Notes under the pieces: model-generated
Database searches by the model: none
What the model was told of the DNA's origin: nothing
Seen by the model: the letters and a program-made list of their open reading frames with translations, nothing else
In this document: positions 1 through 11,300 of the stretch, piece after piece
Numbering within the stretch: the first letter of the stretch is position 1
How the letters are laid out: each line of letters starts with the position of its first letter
Position numbers and translations under genes: made by a program
NCBI GenBank assembly: GCA_003132145.1
Contig: PKWU01000048.1
Span: forward strand, 1-40,430
Direction of reading: 5' to 3'
Origin: Granulicella sp.
Lineage (GTDB): Bacteria > Acidobacteriota > Terriglobia > Terriglobales > Acidobacteriaceae
DNA: 40,430 nucleotides

Positions 1-700
1 CGCCGATGTTGCGGAAGCTGGCTCCCATGATCTGGGTCTTCATGCCGAATTTTTTGTAGTAGTTGTAGATGGTGGTGACGGACTGGACTCCGGGATCGTC
101 TGCGCCGGTGTAGTCCTTTCCGGTGTCCTTCTTGTACCAGTCGAGAATCCGGCCGACGAAGGGCGAGATCAATGTGACCTTTGCCTCGGCGCTGGCGATG
201 GCCTGGTGCAGGCCGAAGAGGAGGGTGAGGTTGCAGTGGATTCCCTCGCGCTCGAGGACTTCGGCGGCCTTGATGCCCTCCCATGTGGAGGCGATCTTGA
301 TGAGGATGCGCTCGCGGCCGATGCCGGCCTTGTCGTACTGCGCGATGATCTCGCGTGCCTGGGCGATGGACTTCTCGGTGTCGTAGGAGAGGCGCGCATC
401 GACCTCGGTGGAGACGCGGCCCGGGACGATGGCGAGGATCTTGCAACCGAAGGCGACGGCGAGGGTCTTGAAGGCGAGGGTGGCGACGGCCTGGTCGGTG
501 GCGGCGGTGCCAGCCTCGGCGCGGGCCTGCTTGAGGACATCGTCGACGATGGGCTGATAGGCGGGCATCTGGGCGGCGGCGGCGATGAGCGAGGGGTTGG
601 TGGTGGAGTCCGTCGGCTTGAACTTTTCGATGGAGTTGATGTCGCCGGAGTCGGCGACGACCTTGGTCATGGTGCGAAGCTGTTCGAGAAGAGTTGCCAT
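1..700 (-). CDS. tal: transaldolase (TalB type), 3' end outside window
   Basis: Transaldolase transfers a dihydroxyacetone unit between sugar phosphates in the non-oxidative pentose phosphate pathway, in the cytoplasm. About 233 residues are visible from the ATG at 700 and the frame runs open off the left edge. Family landmarks in order are [11 protein letters not shown] near the N-terminus, TTNPSL, the Schiff-base lysine context [30 protein letters not shown] and the late motif GASFRNI at the very edge. The start is fixed by an AAGGAGA ribosome site directly upstream (704-710). The gene is divergent from the beta-helix gene, with a 172-bp shared upstream region. The spacing and order of motifs match the about 316-residue TalB family rather than the short MipB-like family. 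Family assignment is firm; the missing C-terminus cannot be judged. Confidence 0.95.
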   Translation of the reverse strand, partial: MATLLEQLRTMTKVVADSGDINSIEKFKPTDSTTNPSLIAAAAQMPAYQPIVDDVLKQARAEAGTAATDQAVATLAFKTLAVAFGCKILAIVPGRVSTEVDARLSYDTEKSIAQAREIIAQYDKAGIGRERILIKIASTWEGIKAAEVLEREGIHCNLTLLFGLHQAIASAEAKVTLISPFVGRILDWYKKDTGKDYTGADDPGVQSVTTIYNYYKKFGMKTQIMGASFRNIG

Positions 701-872
701 GGATCTCCTTGTGCGTTGTCTGCGCTTCAATTTTATCAAGACGGCGCGGGTTGTGCTGGCTGCGGGAGTGTGGTGCCCTGCGCCAGTTGCACTCAAACGG
801 CAGAATGCGGCCTTCGACTATACTTCGCTCACGGGCGAATCCGCCTACGACTGGAGCAACCGAAGAGTGAAA

Positions 873-2528
873 ATGCGTCGCAATATTCTGTGGTCGTTAT
901 TGCTGCTGTTGATCTGCGCGCCTGCGTTTGGAGAGACCTGGTATGTGCGCAAGGATGGAGGGACGCGCTATTCGGCCAAGGCGCCGGCGGGCCAGTGCGA
1001 TGGCAAAGCGGACGCCGCGTATCGCGGCCGGGGAGTGAACCAGCACTGCGCGTTCAAGGACTACCGGTATCTGTGGGACGACCAGAGCTACGGCAACGAT
1101 GCGTGGGTGATCGCCGGCGGCGACACGGTGATCCTTCGCGGCGGGCCGTGGCGGGTGGGGTTCGACGCCGCGACCGGCAAAGGGGCGGGCTACACCTGGT
1201 GCTTTGGAGGACAGGGGCCATACGCCTGCTACAATCCCGTCATTCCGGCGGGAACAGCGAGCCGGCACACGCGCATCTTGGGCGAGAACTATGCGAGTTG
1301 CAGCGTGGGGAACGCGGTCGATAAGACAAAGACGACGCAGATCTTCGGCGGGTTTGGAGCTGGGAATACGCTCAACCTGGCCGGAGCGCAGTATGTGGAT
1401 GTGCAATGCCTGGAGGTGACCAGCCACGCGCAGTGCATATCGCATGGCGATCCGATGCTGCCAAGAGGATGCAGCAGGGGCGGCCCGCTGGACGATTACG
1501 ACTCGGACGGCGTCTCCACCGACGTGCATACACACGATCTAACGATGCAGGACTTATGGATTCATGGGCACACGGACCGGGGAGTGATCGGAGCGATCGG
1601 AGGAGTCGTTAGCTGTTTGCGCTGCGACATTGCCTACAACGGCATGGCCGGTTGGGACTTCGACGATGGCAGGCAGACGCCGAGCGTCCATGGAGTGTGG
1701 AACTTTAACTACTCCACGATTGAGTGGAACGGATGCAACCAGATCTCTCCCGGCAGCGGGGCCTATTCCTGTTATGGCGAGAGCAATGGCGGGTATGGCG
1801 ATGGAGTGGGAACGCCGCCGGGGATGTGCCTGACGGCGAACGTCGACCACTCCGCATTCAACTACAACACGCAGGACGGGCTGGACCTGGGGCACTTGGA
1901 CACGGGCAGATGCTCAATGACAATCACGAACTCCACGGCGCGCGGCAACAATGGGCAGCCGTTCAAGTGGGGGCCAAACGAGAACCCGGCGGTGTTCACC
2001 AACAATACCGTGATTGCGAACTGCATGAGGATGTCTCAGCCGATGGCGGGACTGCCGAGCAGCTACAACGCACATCTGGGCGACTTCTGCCGGTCGAACG
2101 ATGCGCTCTCGTTCAACTTCCGGCAGGGAGGCACGGCGCTGATCGCCAACAATACGATCGTCACCTATGCTCCGACCAGCTTCGACATTGGGTGCTGGGA
2201 CGACGGCGGCTGCTCCTCCAGCACGCTGACCTTCAAGAACAATATTGTTCTGGGATACGACAATCCCAGGACCTACAACCTGGGAGGAAAGCCGGGCGGA
2301 CCGGGCGGCTTCTACTACCAGAAGAAGATCGGGAATGTGATCCGCACCAACAACCTGTATTACGGAATACGGGGCGTTGGGTGCCCCATCGGATATATGC
2401 ACGAGAGCTGCGGGGACCCGAAGTTTGTCTCCGAGCCGCGTTTTTCCAGGGAGCAGGACCTCGACCGGTTCGACTTTCATCTGTCGGCAACGAGCCCGGC
2501 GCGGGGTGCTGGAGCCAGTCCACAGTAA
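873..2528 (+). CDS. secreted right-handed parallel beta-helix protein
   Basis: The product is a 551-residue exported protein. It opens with a clear signal peptide (MRRNILWSLLLLLICAPAFG, probable cut before ETWYV). The rest is rich in Gly, Asn, Thr and aromatic residues with repeated patterns such as ITNSTARGNNGQPF, FTNNTVIANC and FKNNIVLGYD, which is how parallel beta-helix (pectate-lyase-like) coils look. Many cysteines suggest disulfides in the exported form. Proteins of this fold often bind or cleave acidic polysaccharides, but I see no catalytic motif that fixes a substrate. The ATG at 873 is preferred over the in-frame GTG at 867 because it gives a standard signal peptide. A TATACT hexamer at 819-824 is a possible -10. 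It converges on the glycosyltransferase gene, with only 53 bp between the stops. Confidence 0.8.
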   Translation: MRRNILWSLLLLLICAPAFGETWYVRKDGGTRYSAKAPAGQCDGKADAAYRGRGVNQHCAFKDYRYLWDDQSYGNDAWVIAGGDTVILRGGPWRVGFDAATGKGAGYTWCFGGQGPYACYNPVIPAGTASRHTRILGENYASCSVGNAVDKTKTTQIFGGFGAGNTLNLAGAQYVDVQCLEVTSHAQCISHGDPMLPRGCSRGGPLDDYDSDGVSTDVHTHDLTMQDLWIHGHTDRGVIGAIGGVVSCLRCDIAYNGMAGWDFDDGRQTPSVHGVWNFNYSTIEWNGCNQISPGSGAYSCYGESNGGYGDGVGTPPGMCLTANVDHSAFNYNTQDGLDLGHLDTGRCSMTITNSTARGNNGQPFKWGPNENPAVFTNNTVIANCMRMSQPMAGLPSSYNAHLGDFCRSNDALSFNFRQGGTALIANNTIVTYAPTSFDIGCWDDGGCSSSTLTFKNNIVLGYDNPRTYNLGGKPGGPGGFYYQKKIGNVIRTNNLYYGIRGVGCPIGYMHESCGDPKFVSEPRFSREQDLDRFDFHLSATSPARGAGASPQ

Positions 2529-2581
2529 GAGCGTGAGCTGCGATCCTGTTGGCAGTATTTGCGACTCTCGAGCGGGCAGGA

Positions 2582-3478
2582 TCAGCGATTGAGCCCACTG
2601 CTGCGCAGGAGCATGGATGCGGCGGTGCGGATGTTGCCGATGTCGAATGGATAGAGTGCCAGGGCGCGCAGGGAACTGGCCAGGGCAGGCCACGGGCGGC
2701 GGCGGAGCGAGAGGGCATCGGCGCGCTGTTTGTAGCACTGGCTGAGGGCGATGCGGCGCGCCACCAGGCCGCAACCGGGAGCGCCAAAATGTTTTTCGAT
2801 GAACTGCATCTGGGCCTGAAGCATGCGCTCGGGATCGGTGGTCATGGAACTGGGTGAGACGCGGTAGCAGGCGATGACCCTGGGGACAAATGCAACCTCG
2901 TAGCGCAAGGCGATGCGCAGGCAGAGATCGCGGTCTTCGGTAGCGCGCATGGTCTCGTCGAAGAGGCCGACTTCATCGATGCACTTGCGGCGGAATGTAA
3001 GGGTGGGGCAGGGCAGCTCAACCTGCCGCATGTAGATGCGCGGCGCGATGCGGCCTTCGGCGAACCTGCGATTTCCCACGAACGATTCTCCGGGACGGCC
3101 ATCCTGGTCGATGCTGGTGATGCCGCCATAGGCAAGACCAGCCTGCGGCCGCTCGCGCAGAACCTTTAGCGACTCCTCGAGCCGGCAGGGCAGCCACACA
3201 TCGTCGGCATCGAGCAGAGCGAGGAACTCGGCGGATGAGGCGCGAATGGCGGTGTTTCTTGCCGCCGGCAGGCCGCGGTTCTGCTGCTTGATGATCTTAA
3301 TCTTGGGACCGAAGCGATCGAGGAACGGGGCGACTACTTCCGCGGTGTTGTCGGTGCTGCCATCGTCGACCAGCAGAATCTGCCAGTCGTCGAAGGTCTG
3401 CGACGCGACGCTCTCGAGTGCGATCGGCAGGGTTTTTGCAGCATTGAACGCGGGGACAATCACGCCGACCGTAGCCAT
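2582..3478 (-). CDS. family 2 glycosyltransferase
   Basis: A 298-residue cytoplasmic GT-A-fold glycosyltransferase. Landmarks are the N-terminal VGVIVPAFNAAKTLP strand, LLVDDGSTDNT (residues 36-45), the NRGLPAARNTAI segment, the metal-binding DAD in LALLDADDVWLP (90-92), and a later TEDRDLCLRIA segment that supplies the usual acidic catalytic patch. Family 2 enzymes transfer sugars from nucleotide donors to envelope or secreted polysaccharides; donor and acceptor cannot be read here. The ATG at 3478 is chosen because the family N-terminus begins there. An in-frame extension to 3541 exists but looks unlike the family. A polysaccharide role would fit the secreted beta-helix protein that converges on it, but that is inference from position only. 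Confidence 0.9.
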   Translation of the reverse strand: MATVGVIVPAFNAAKTLPIALESVASQTFDDWQILLVDDGSTDNTAEVVAPFLDRFGPKIKIIKQQNRGLPAARNTAIRASSAEFLALLDADDVWLPCRLEESLKVLRERPQAGLAYGGITSIDQDGRPGESFVGNRRFAEGRIAPRIYMRQVELPCPTLTFRRKCIDEVGLFDETMRATEDRDLCLRIALRYEVAFVPRVIACYRVSPSSMTTDPERMLQAQMQFIEKHFGAPGCGLVARRIALSQCYKQRADALSLRRRPWPALASSLRALALYPFDIGNIRTAASMLLRSSGLNR

Positions 3479-3567
3479 TCTGCCTATCTTCCCACATTTG
3501 CGGGGGGTTGCCCTGGAAATTCGCATTCCATCGCGCACCACGGGTCCGCTCGACCGGCTTGCGTGGG

Positions 3568-3762
3568 AGCGATCCGAGCACCTATCTGGGCAAGAACCCG
3601 ATGGCGACTTATCCGCGGATTCCGGCGGCCTATACCAAGATCATGATCGCGTTCGATGAGAGCGGTTGCGCCGCGGGCGATTCCGGAGCGCAGGACGCTC
3701 GCGTGGTTTTCCCTAAAGGAAAACCACATTGCACGATCCTGTTCATGCAACAGTCACTATGA
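3568..3762 (+). pseudogene. orphan coding-like fragment, C-terminal remnant of an unknown gene
   Basis: This plus-strand frame reads SDPSTYLGKNPMATYPRIP and then AYTKIMIAFDESG before ending in a hairpin repeat and a stop at 3760-3762. From about 3568 to 3690 nearly every codon ends in G or C, the same bias as the real genes around it, whereas the other frames do not show this. There is no plausible start codon or ribosome site upstream and no full domain, so it looks like the tail of a gene whose body has been lost. I do not recognise the family. Chance cannot be excluded at this length. Confidence 0.35.
3703..3727. repeat. perfect 10-bp stem hairpin
   Basis: GTGGTTTTCC at 3703-3712 pairs perfectly with GGAAAACCAC at 3718-3727 around a CTAAA loop. 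It lies 43 bp beyond the stop of the minus-strand phosphatase-superfamily gene and could end that transcript, but there is no T-tract on either side. A mobile hairpin repeat is equally possible. Confidence 0.6.
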
Positions 3763-3769
3763 AACCGCA

Positions 3770-5290
3770 CTAGAGAGTGGGTGGCTGGTGGTGGAGGAGT
3801 TGCTCGACGACGGAGTGGACCTGGAGGATGGGCCAGGGGGTGGCGACGGTCTGGGGCTGGGACTGCGCGGGCTGGTGGATGACGAGGGCGGGGCGCGGGT
3901 CGAAGAGGCCGCGGGAGGCTTGCTCGTCCTCCTCGGTCCAGGCGGGGAGGCCGCGCCAGATGGCGGTCCGCCATCCGTGGTCGCCCTGGACGATGAGGGT
4001 GGTCTGGTTCCAGCGGGGCGAGGACTGGAGGGTGGCGAGTATCTGGCCGAGGACGCGGTCGGTGAGGGCGAGATTGTCCAGGTAGGAGCTGCCGCACTGG
4101 GCGGTGAAGGCGTTCTGGGTGCGGCTCCAGGTGTTGGGGCTGTGCGGGATGGCGAGATGGAGGAAGACAAAGTCGGCCTGATCGGTGTGGAGGAGCTGGA
4201 AGGCGTGCTGCTGGAGGTCGTCCTCGGTCTGGCGGCGCTGGCGGACGTCGAAGGCGCAGAGATCGCGGTCTGCGCGGGTGGGGGAGATGAGTTCGACGGC
4301 GAGTTGATGGAGCGGGGTGCGGATGTTGTCGGCGAGAGAGGCGCGCTGAGACATGGGGCCGTCGAGCATGTCGCGATTGGTCCAGAAGCAGTCCTGGATG
4401 GCGGGGGCGTAGACGGAGCAGTAGGGGTTGTACCATCCGATGGCGGCGGTTCGCCAGCCTGACTGCACGGCGTCGCCGAAGACGGAGCTGGGGCCGTCGA
4501 TGAGCTGGCGGCCGGAACCGTCGGCATGGTGGACCCAGAGGCGATTGTGGAAGGTGTAGCGGATGCCGTCAACCAGGCGGCCGGTGAGCAGCGAGGGAAG
4601 GACCTTGTCGGTGTGAATGCCGGCGGGCTGGGTGTTGGTGAAGAGCGTGCTCTGGGCGCGGAGAGCGTCGAAGTTGGGGAGGGCGAGGTTGGGGGCGCGG
4701 TGGTCGAAGAGCTGGTCGTAGGAGAGCTCGTCGAAGACGATCCAGACCAGGAGAGGATGCTGGCGCGGAGGCTGGGAAGCGGCGGCGGGCTGGTTCCAGG
4801 CGGCGGTGATCTGGTTGGAGGCGGGCTTCCATGCGGCGACCCAGAGGAGCTGCGCGATGATGGCGAGGGCGAACAGGACAAGGCCGGAGGTGACAAAGCT
4901 GCCAGTGCGCATGAGGCGGCGATACCACTTGTCGAAGCGCAGGAGGAGCAGAAGAACGACGGCGGTCCAGAGGACGAGGAAGAGCGCGACCAGGCCTTCG
5001 ATGAGATCGAAAGAATTAATGGACTGGGTGCGTTGCAGAAGATACGGCGGGAGGACGATGGCGAGCAGGAGGCGCAGCCAGGGGTAGAAGCGGGTGCGCG
5101 CGAATGCGGTGAGGAGGAGAAAGAACAGCAGGGCGAGGAGGAGGAGGTCGGCGATGTGCGCATAGCAGACCTGGGCGAGGGGGAATGGGGTGTGCATGCG
5201 GACGTCCGCGCCGCCACCGAGCAGGTCGCCATAGTTGATGACCAGGATGAGCGAGGCGAGGCCGAGAGATTGGCAAAGTCTCTTCAGCAT
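3770..5290 (-). CDS. membrane-anchored alkaline-phosphatase/sulfatase-superfamily protein
   Basis: A 506-residue protein with about four to five N-terminal membrane segments (roughly residues 10-160, including LLLLALLFFLLLTAF and LFLVLWTAVVLLLLL) followed by an extracytoplasmic domain of the alkaline phosphatase superfamily. Visible active-site pieces are WIVFDELSYD (metal-binding Asp), HTDKVLPSLLTGR (probable Thr nucleophile), HLAIPHSPN and LIVQGDHGWR (metal-binding Asp-His). The layout resembles lipoteichoic-acid-synthase-like and phosphoethanolamine-transferase-like enzymes, which act on envelope lipids or glycans. The sulfatase formylglycine motif CxPxR is absent, so sulfatase activity is unlikely. 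The ATG at 5290 overlaps the stop of the methyltransferase-fusion gene by 7 bp, indicating translational coupling. The fold is firm; substrate and reaction are unknown. Confidence 0.85.
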   Translation of the reverse strand: MLKRLCQSLGLASLILVINYGDLLGGGADVRMHTPFPLAQVCYAHIADLLLLALLFFLLLTAFARTRFYPWLRLLLAIVLPPYLLQRTQSINSFDLIEGLVALFLVLWTAVVLLLLLRFDKWYRRLMRTGSFVTSGLVLFALAIIAQLLWVAAWKPASNQITAAWNQPAAASQPPRQHPLLVWIVFDELSYDQLFDHRAPNLALPNFDALRAQSTLFTNTQPAGIHTDKVLPSLLTGRLVDGIRYTFHNRLWVHHADGSGRQLIDGPSSVFGDAVQSGWRTAAIGWYNPYCSVYAPAIQDCFWTNRDMLDGPMSQRASLADNIRTPLHQLAVELISPTRADRDLCAFDVRQRRQTEDDLQQHAFQLLHTDQADFVFLHLAIPHSPNTWSRTQNAFTAQCGSSYLDNLALTDRVLGQILATLQSSPRWNQTTLIVQGDHGWRTAIWRGLPAWTEEDEQASRGLFDPRPALVIHQPAQSQPQTVATPWPILQVHSVVEQLLHHQPPTL

Positions 5291-6741
5291 AATTCGAGCT
5301 TATCGGAGGGGATTTTCTCGAAGAGGAGAAGGATGCGATCGTTCGCGAGAGCTTGGCGGTCGAGCAGGCGGAAGCGGTTGGCGCAGGCGTCGAGGAGATC
5401 GGTTTCGGAGAGGGAGCCGTAGAGGGCGTCGCGGCCGCGCAGCAGGCTCTGGAACATGGGGTCGGCGACGGGCACCCACTCGATGACGAGATGGCGGCGG
5501 GTGAGGCGATGGCAGAGGGCGAGAATCTCTGGCAGGGGAATCTGTTCCATCAGGAGCAGGTGATGGATGACCGCGAGCATGAGGACGAGGTCGAACTGGG
5601 ATTCGAGGCGCGGGAGCAGAGCGAGGGACTCGGCGTTGCGCCAGCCGACGGCAGGAGTGGGGCGGGCGAGGTCGGCGTGGATGGTGAGGATGGGGAGATC
5701 GCGCTGGCGGGCCATGCGGAAGAGGCGGTCGGCGGCGGCCGCGTCGCGCTCCAGGGCGACGACCTGGGTCGCGTGGGGGGGGCCGAGCGAGGCGGCCAGT
5801 GCGCTGAAGTCTCCGGTGTTGGCGCCGATGTCGAGGACGCGGGCTGGCTGGGTAGTTTCGAGGACGCGGCGGACCCAGTCGAGCTTCTGGCGGGATTGCT
5901 CGGGAGTGTAGTGGGTGAGGGTCTGCGGGTAATTGCTCCAGTTGGAGCGGGCGGAGTGCGGCGCGGCGCGGAGAGTGCGGCGGCGGAGGTCCTTCAGGGT
6001 GCGCTGCAGGATGTGAGTGGCCAGTTCGGGATCGTGCGCGGGGGATTTTTTTTGCGGAGTGGCGGAGTTCGGCGGCGCGGCGGCGGATGCGGGCGCGGCG
6101 GACTTGCGGCGATCAAGCAGGGTGGGCAGAGTGATGGGCCAGAGCGCGGCGCGGGAGAGACGGCGTCGCCAGGGGAGGGCACGGAAGCATTCGGCGGGCT
6201 CCAGTCCGTCGCGGTGGAAGAGGCTGAGAGAGAGCGGCCAATGGAGGAGGCGGTCCATCAACAAAGGCAGGAGGAAGGTGCGGACGTACTGCGCGTAGGC
6301 CAGCCAGATGGAGGGGTTCGGATCGCGGCGGTCTGGATTGCGGCGTTCGAATGAGAGGATGTCGACGAAGATGGGGCGGGGGCCGATGAAGAGGACGTTG
6401 AGCGGGGTGGCGTCCTTGAGAATCCAGCCGGCGGCGATGGCCTCTTCGCAGAGGTTGAGGGTGAGGTTGGCGGCGGCGAGCCACTGCGAAGGGGTCCACT
6501 CCCATGGATAGGTGGGGATGGGGATTTTTGGATGGCGAAGGATGAGCTGCGGGCCGGAGTCGTCAACTGCGGCGGCGATGAGGTCGCCGCGCTGCTGCAT
6601 GGCCTGGCAGAGGGGAGACTCGAGAAAATCGAGTACGTCTATGCGCGCAGAAGGGGCGATGCTGCGGACGGCCAGCTCGCCTTCAAAGCGGAGCGAACCG
6701 GCGGGATCGCGGAATGTGGCGCGGGGCGACACAGAGTTCAT
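5284..6741 (-). CDS. kinase-like domain fused to class I SAM-dependent methyltransferase
   Basis: A 485-residue cytoplasmic protein. The C-terminal half (about 285-480) is a Rossmann methyltransferase, shown by VLDIGANTGDFS (302-313), VVALERD and LILMLAVIHHLL-like spacing (FDLVLMLAVIHHLL). The N-terminal part carries LKDATPLNVLFIG (Asp110, Asn114 context) followed by FVDILSFERR (Asp127), which has the spacing of the catalytic and metal-binding loops of protein/small-molecule kinase folds; this is my reading, not a firm domain call. A Pro/Ala-rich linker (about 210-240) joins the halves. The ATG at 6741 overlaps the upstream stop in an ATGA junction, and its own stop overlaps the next gene by 7 bp. 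Context suggests modification of a lipid- or glycan-linked acceptor used by the neighbouring membrane enzyme. Confidence 0.85.
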   Translation of the reverse strand: MNSVSPRATFRDPAGSLRFEGELAVRSIAPSARIDVLDFLESPLCQAMQQRGDLIAAAVDDSGPQLILRHPKIPIPTYPWEWTPSQWLAAANLTLNLCEEAIAAGWILKDATPLNVLFIGPRPIFVDILSFERRNPDRRDPNPSIWLAYAQYVRTFLLPLLMDRLLHWPLSLSLFHRDGLEPAECFRALPWRRRLSRAALWPITLPTLLDRRKSAAPASAAAPPNSATPQKKSPAHDPELATHILQRTLKDLRRRTLRAAPHSARSNWSNYPQTLTHYTPEQSRQKLDWVRRVLETTQPARVLDIGANTGDFSALAASLGPPHATQVVALERDAAAADRLFRMARQRDLPILTIHADLARPTPAVGWRNAESLALLPRLESQFDLVLMLAVIHHLLLMEQIPLPEILALCHRLTRRHLVIEWVPVADPMFQSLLRGRDALYGSLSETDLLDACANRFRLLDRQALANDRILLLFEKIPSDKLELC

Positions 6742-6992
6742 ACTACTTCGCGGGACTCTGCCGACTCGGGTGCGACCAGGGGAACTTCGACTGGGGCCTT
6801 CTGCTTGCTTGCGAAGAAGGCGCGGATGCGGCGGCGAATGAAGTAGACATAGGCCGCGCCCACCGAGGCGAATGTCTGGAGGGCGATGAGGCCGGTGCCG
6901 GGATCGACGTATCCCCAGGCGCGGCGGTCGGTGGCCACAAGCAGGAGAAAAGTGATGAGGAGGGTGAGCGAAGAGGAGATCAGTCGCTTCAT
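6738..6992 (-). CDS. small DPGTG-motif membrane protein
   Basis: An 84-residue protein with a hydrophobic N-terminus (about residues 5-20, possible signal or membrane segment, ending AWG), then YVDPGTGLIALQTFASVG, a second hydrophobic stretch AAYVYFI and a basic patch RRRIRAF. The Y-x-DPGTG....Q pattern followed by a short membrane helix and an Arg cluster occurs in small envelope proteins beside sugar or lipid modification genes; no biochemical role is established to my knowledge. It is the first gene of a three-gene minus-strand operon and its TGA overlaps the next ATG. ATG 6992 is chosen for the charged-hydrophobic N-terminus and an AAAGG sequence upstream. An extension to 7106 in frame reads unlike a protein. 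Confidence 0.8.
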   Translation of the reverse strand: MKRLISSSLTLLITFLLLVATDRRAWGYVDPGTGLIALQTFASVGAAYVYFIRRRIRAFFASKQKAPVEVPLVAPESAESREVV

Positions 6993-7388
6993 AAAATGCC
7001 TTTCTCTGAATGGACCCTGGTTTGAAGGCCGCTTTAGTGGAGTAGGAGCGCCGAAGGATGGCCCTGAGGGACAACGCCTTGTACAAGCCTTTTTTCTAAG
7101 GAACACCGGTTGAAGGAGATAGTTGCCCGCGAACGATTTATTTTTAGATTTGTTCCGGGAGATGCTTGCCGATAGATGAGACGCTGTGTGTGCAGCGGAA
7201 GATGCAATTTCGACGAGGTTCCCCGTTACCGGGTGGCGGGAGGAGAGCGGGTTTCGGCGAGGAGGCGGTAGAGATTCCGGAGATGGCGAAGCGCGATGCG
7301 GCAGAGCGGATTGTGGATGAGGTGGTGGTGTTGCGGGCGGGGAAAGCGTAAGGGCGAAGGTTGTTCACTGGCTCAGCCATAAATATGG
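6993..7388. other. intergenic stretch with a doubtful short ORF
   Basis: No convincing gene is present. The half nearest 6993 should hold the promoter of the minus-strand operon, but I cannot point to a clear hexamer pair. An AT-rich patch (about 7130-7152) contains TTTATTTTTAG. A plus-strand frame from TTG 7166 to 7351 ends in coding-like EIPEMAKRDAAERIVDEVVV, but has no ribosome site and no recognisable domain; it may be a gene remnant. Confidence 0.4.
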
Positions 7389-7400
7389 TAGGATGGATTT
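7389..7400 (+). promoter_or_regulatory. possible leaderless promoter -10 of vapB
   Basis: TAGGAT at 7389-7394 ends 6 nt before the vapB ATG at 7401, and no ribosome binding site lies between. Transcription would then begin at or next to the start codon. No good -35 is visible, so this rests on spacing and on similar cases elsewhere in the window. Confidence 0.4.
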
Positions 7401-7628
7401 ATGAGAACCACGATGGACATTCCGGACCCTGTGTACCGCGAACTGAAGAGCGACGCTGCTCTTAAGGGACGCTCAGTGAAGGAACTCATCCTGCTGCGCG
7501 TGACCAGTCCTGCACGCGAGGCGGCTGCGACGCGACGGAAGATCAAGTTTCCGGCCATCAAGGCAAAAAATCCCGGATCGCTGAAGCTGGGGCCAGAAGG
7601 TGTCTACGAATACATTCCTTTTCCCTGA
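7401..7628 (+). CDS. vapB: VapB-type antitoxin
   Basis: A 75-residue antitoxin. The N-terminus MRTTMDIPDPVYRELKS followed by AALKGRSVKELILLRV is the ribbon-helix-helix-like DNA-binding pattern of this antitoxin family; the C-terminus (about 45-75) would wrap the toxin. It neutralises the PIN-domain toxin encoded directly downstream, and such pairs repress their own promoter. The two genes overlap by 29 bp, so translation is coupled. The start is the only ATG that gives the complete family N-terminus. The symbol is by family, not by proven orthology. Confidence 0.85.
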   Translation: MRTTMDIPDPVYRELKSDAALKGRSVKELILLRVTSPAREAAATRRKIKFPAIKAKNPGSLKLGPEGVYEYIPFP

Positions 7629-8040
7629 CGTCAATGTGTGGCTTGCGCTTGCCCATGGCGTCCATCCGCACCATCGGAAGGCGATCGCGTGGGGCGAGTC
7701 GCTCGCCCCTGAGTCGCGGTTCTACTTCTGCCGCATTACCCAGTTGTCCTTGCTGCGCTTGCTGACCAACGAGAGCGTGATGGGAGTGGATGTTGTGACG
7801 CAGGCAGAGGCCTGGCGCATCTACGACCTGTTTTATGAGAACGGCAGAACGTTCCTGACGGACGAGCCAAGAGGTCTGGAGGATTTGCTACGGGCGCGAA
7901 CGACAAAGAAGCGAAGTTCGACGAAAGAGTGGGCGGATGAATATCTGCTCGCCTTTGCGGAAACCGCTGGACTGACGCTTGTGACATTTGATAAGGCCTT
8001 GGCTGGAAGAGCGAAGGGTTCGGTTCTGCTCAGGGGCTGA
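7600..8040 (+). CDS. vapC: VapC-type PIN-domain ribonuclease toxin
   Basis: A 146-residue PIN-domain protein. The acidic metal-binding set is visible: Asp10 in FPDVNVWLAL, an acidic residue in LLTNESVMG, Asp in EWADEYLLAFAE and Asp in LVTFDKAL near the end. VapC toxins cleave structured RNAs, often tRNA or rRNA, when free of their antitoxin. The GTG at 7600 is taken as the start because the next candidate would remove Asp10; it lies inside the vapB frame. All key residues are present, so the toxin looks intact. Confidence 0.88.
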   Translation: MSTNTFLFPDVNVWLALAHGVHPHHRKAIAWGESLAPESRFYFCRITQLSLLRLLTNESVMGVDVVTQAEAWRIYDLFYENGRTFLTDEPRGLEDLLRARTTKKRSSTKEWADEYLLAFAETAGLTLVTFDKALAGRAKGSVLLRG

Positions 8041-8137
8041 TCTGTTTTTGGGTTCACGCGGGCGGGGACTGCCCGCTCATAGCGAGAGACAAGGGCGCGA
8101 TGAATGTGGCACCCGGCACTTCGAACAAAATATGGAG

Positions 8138-8158
8138 ATTCTGAGCTTCGCTCAGAAT
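8138..8158. repeat. 9-bp perfect hairpin of the extragenic repeat family
   Basis: ATTCTGAGC (8138-8146) and GCTCAGAAT (8150-8158) pair perfectly around TTC, and the sequence continues in GAC, as in other repeats of this window that end in CTCAG(A/G)ATGAC. It lies between the convergent vapC and pyrG genes and may also end transcription from either side. Confidence 0.6.
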
Positions 8159-8178
8159 GACGACGTAGGGAATCAGGT

Positions 8179-11088
<2,910 letters not shown>

Positions 11089-11178
11089 GCAAGGGTAGAG
11101 GCTGGGTTTATTGGAAGAAATGGGTGAGCGGTTGTGGGGAGGCGAGCTTCATCGGGGTCCTTCGCGCTCGAAAGACGC

Positions 11179-11244
11179 GCTCAGGATGACAAGCGTAACG
11201 AGCAACAGCAGATTCCTCCGCTGCGCTGCGGAATGACAAACAAA
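11179..11244. repeat. 66-bp extragenic repeat, copy 1
   Basis: This block runs from GCTCAGGATGAC to GGAATGACAAACAAA and matches 11301-11366 at all but two positions. It holds an imperfect hairpin around CCTCCGCTGCGCTGCGG. The segment from AGCAGATTCC to the end recurs at 21933, 30082 and 37346. An upstream flank (CTTCGCGCTCGAAAGACGCGC) varies between copies. Confidence 0.85.
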
Positions 11245-11300
11245 AAGGACAAATGCGGGGGTCCTTCGACTCCGTTTGGCGCAAGTTCGCGCCAAACTTC

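Noticed and set aside
3770-5290. Sulfatase call for the AP-superfamily protein
   Set aside because: The formylglycine motif CxPxR is missing; only the shared fold and metal residues are present.
7166-7351. 61-codon frame starting TTG
   Set aside because: No ribosome site or domain; the coding-like end is too short to support a gene.
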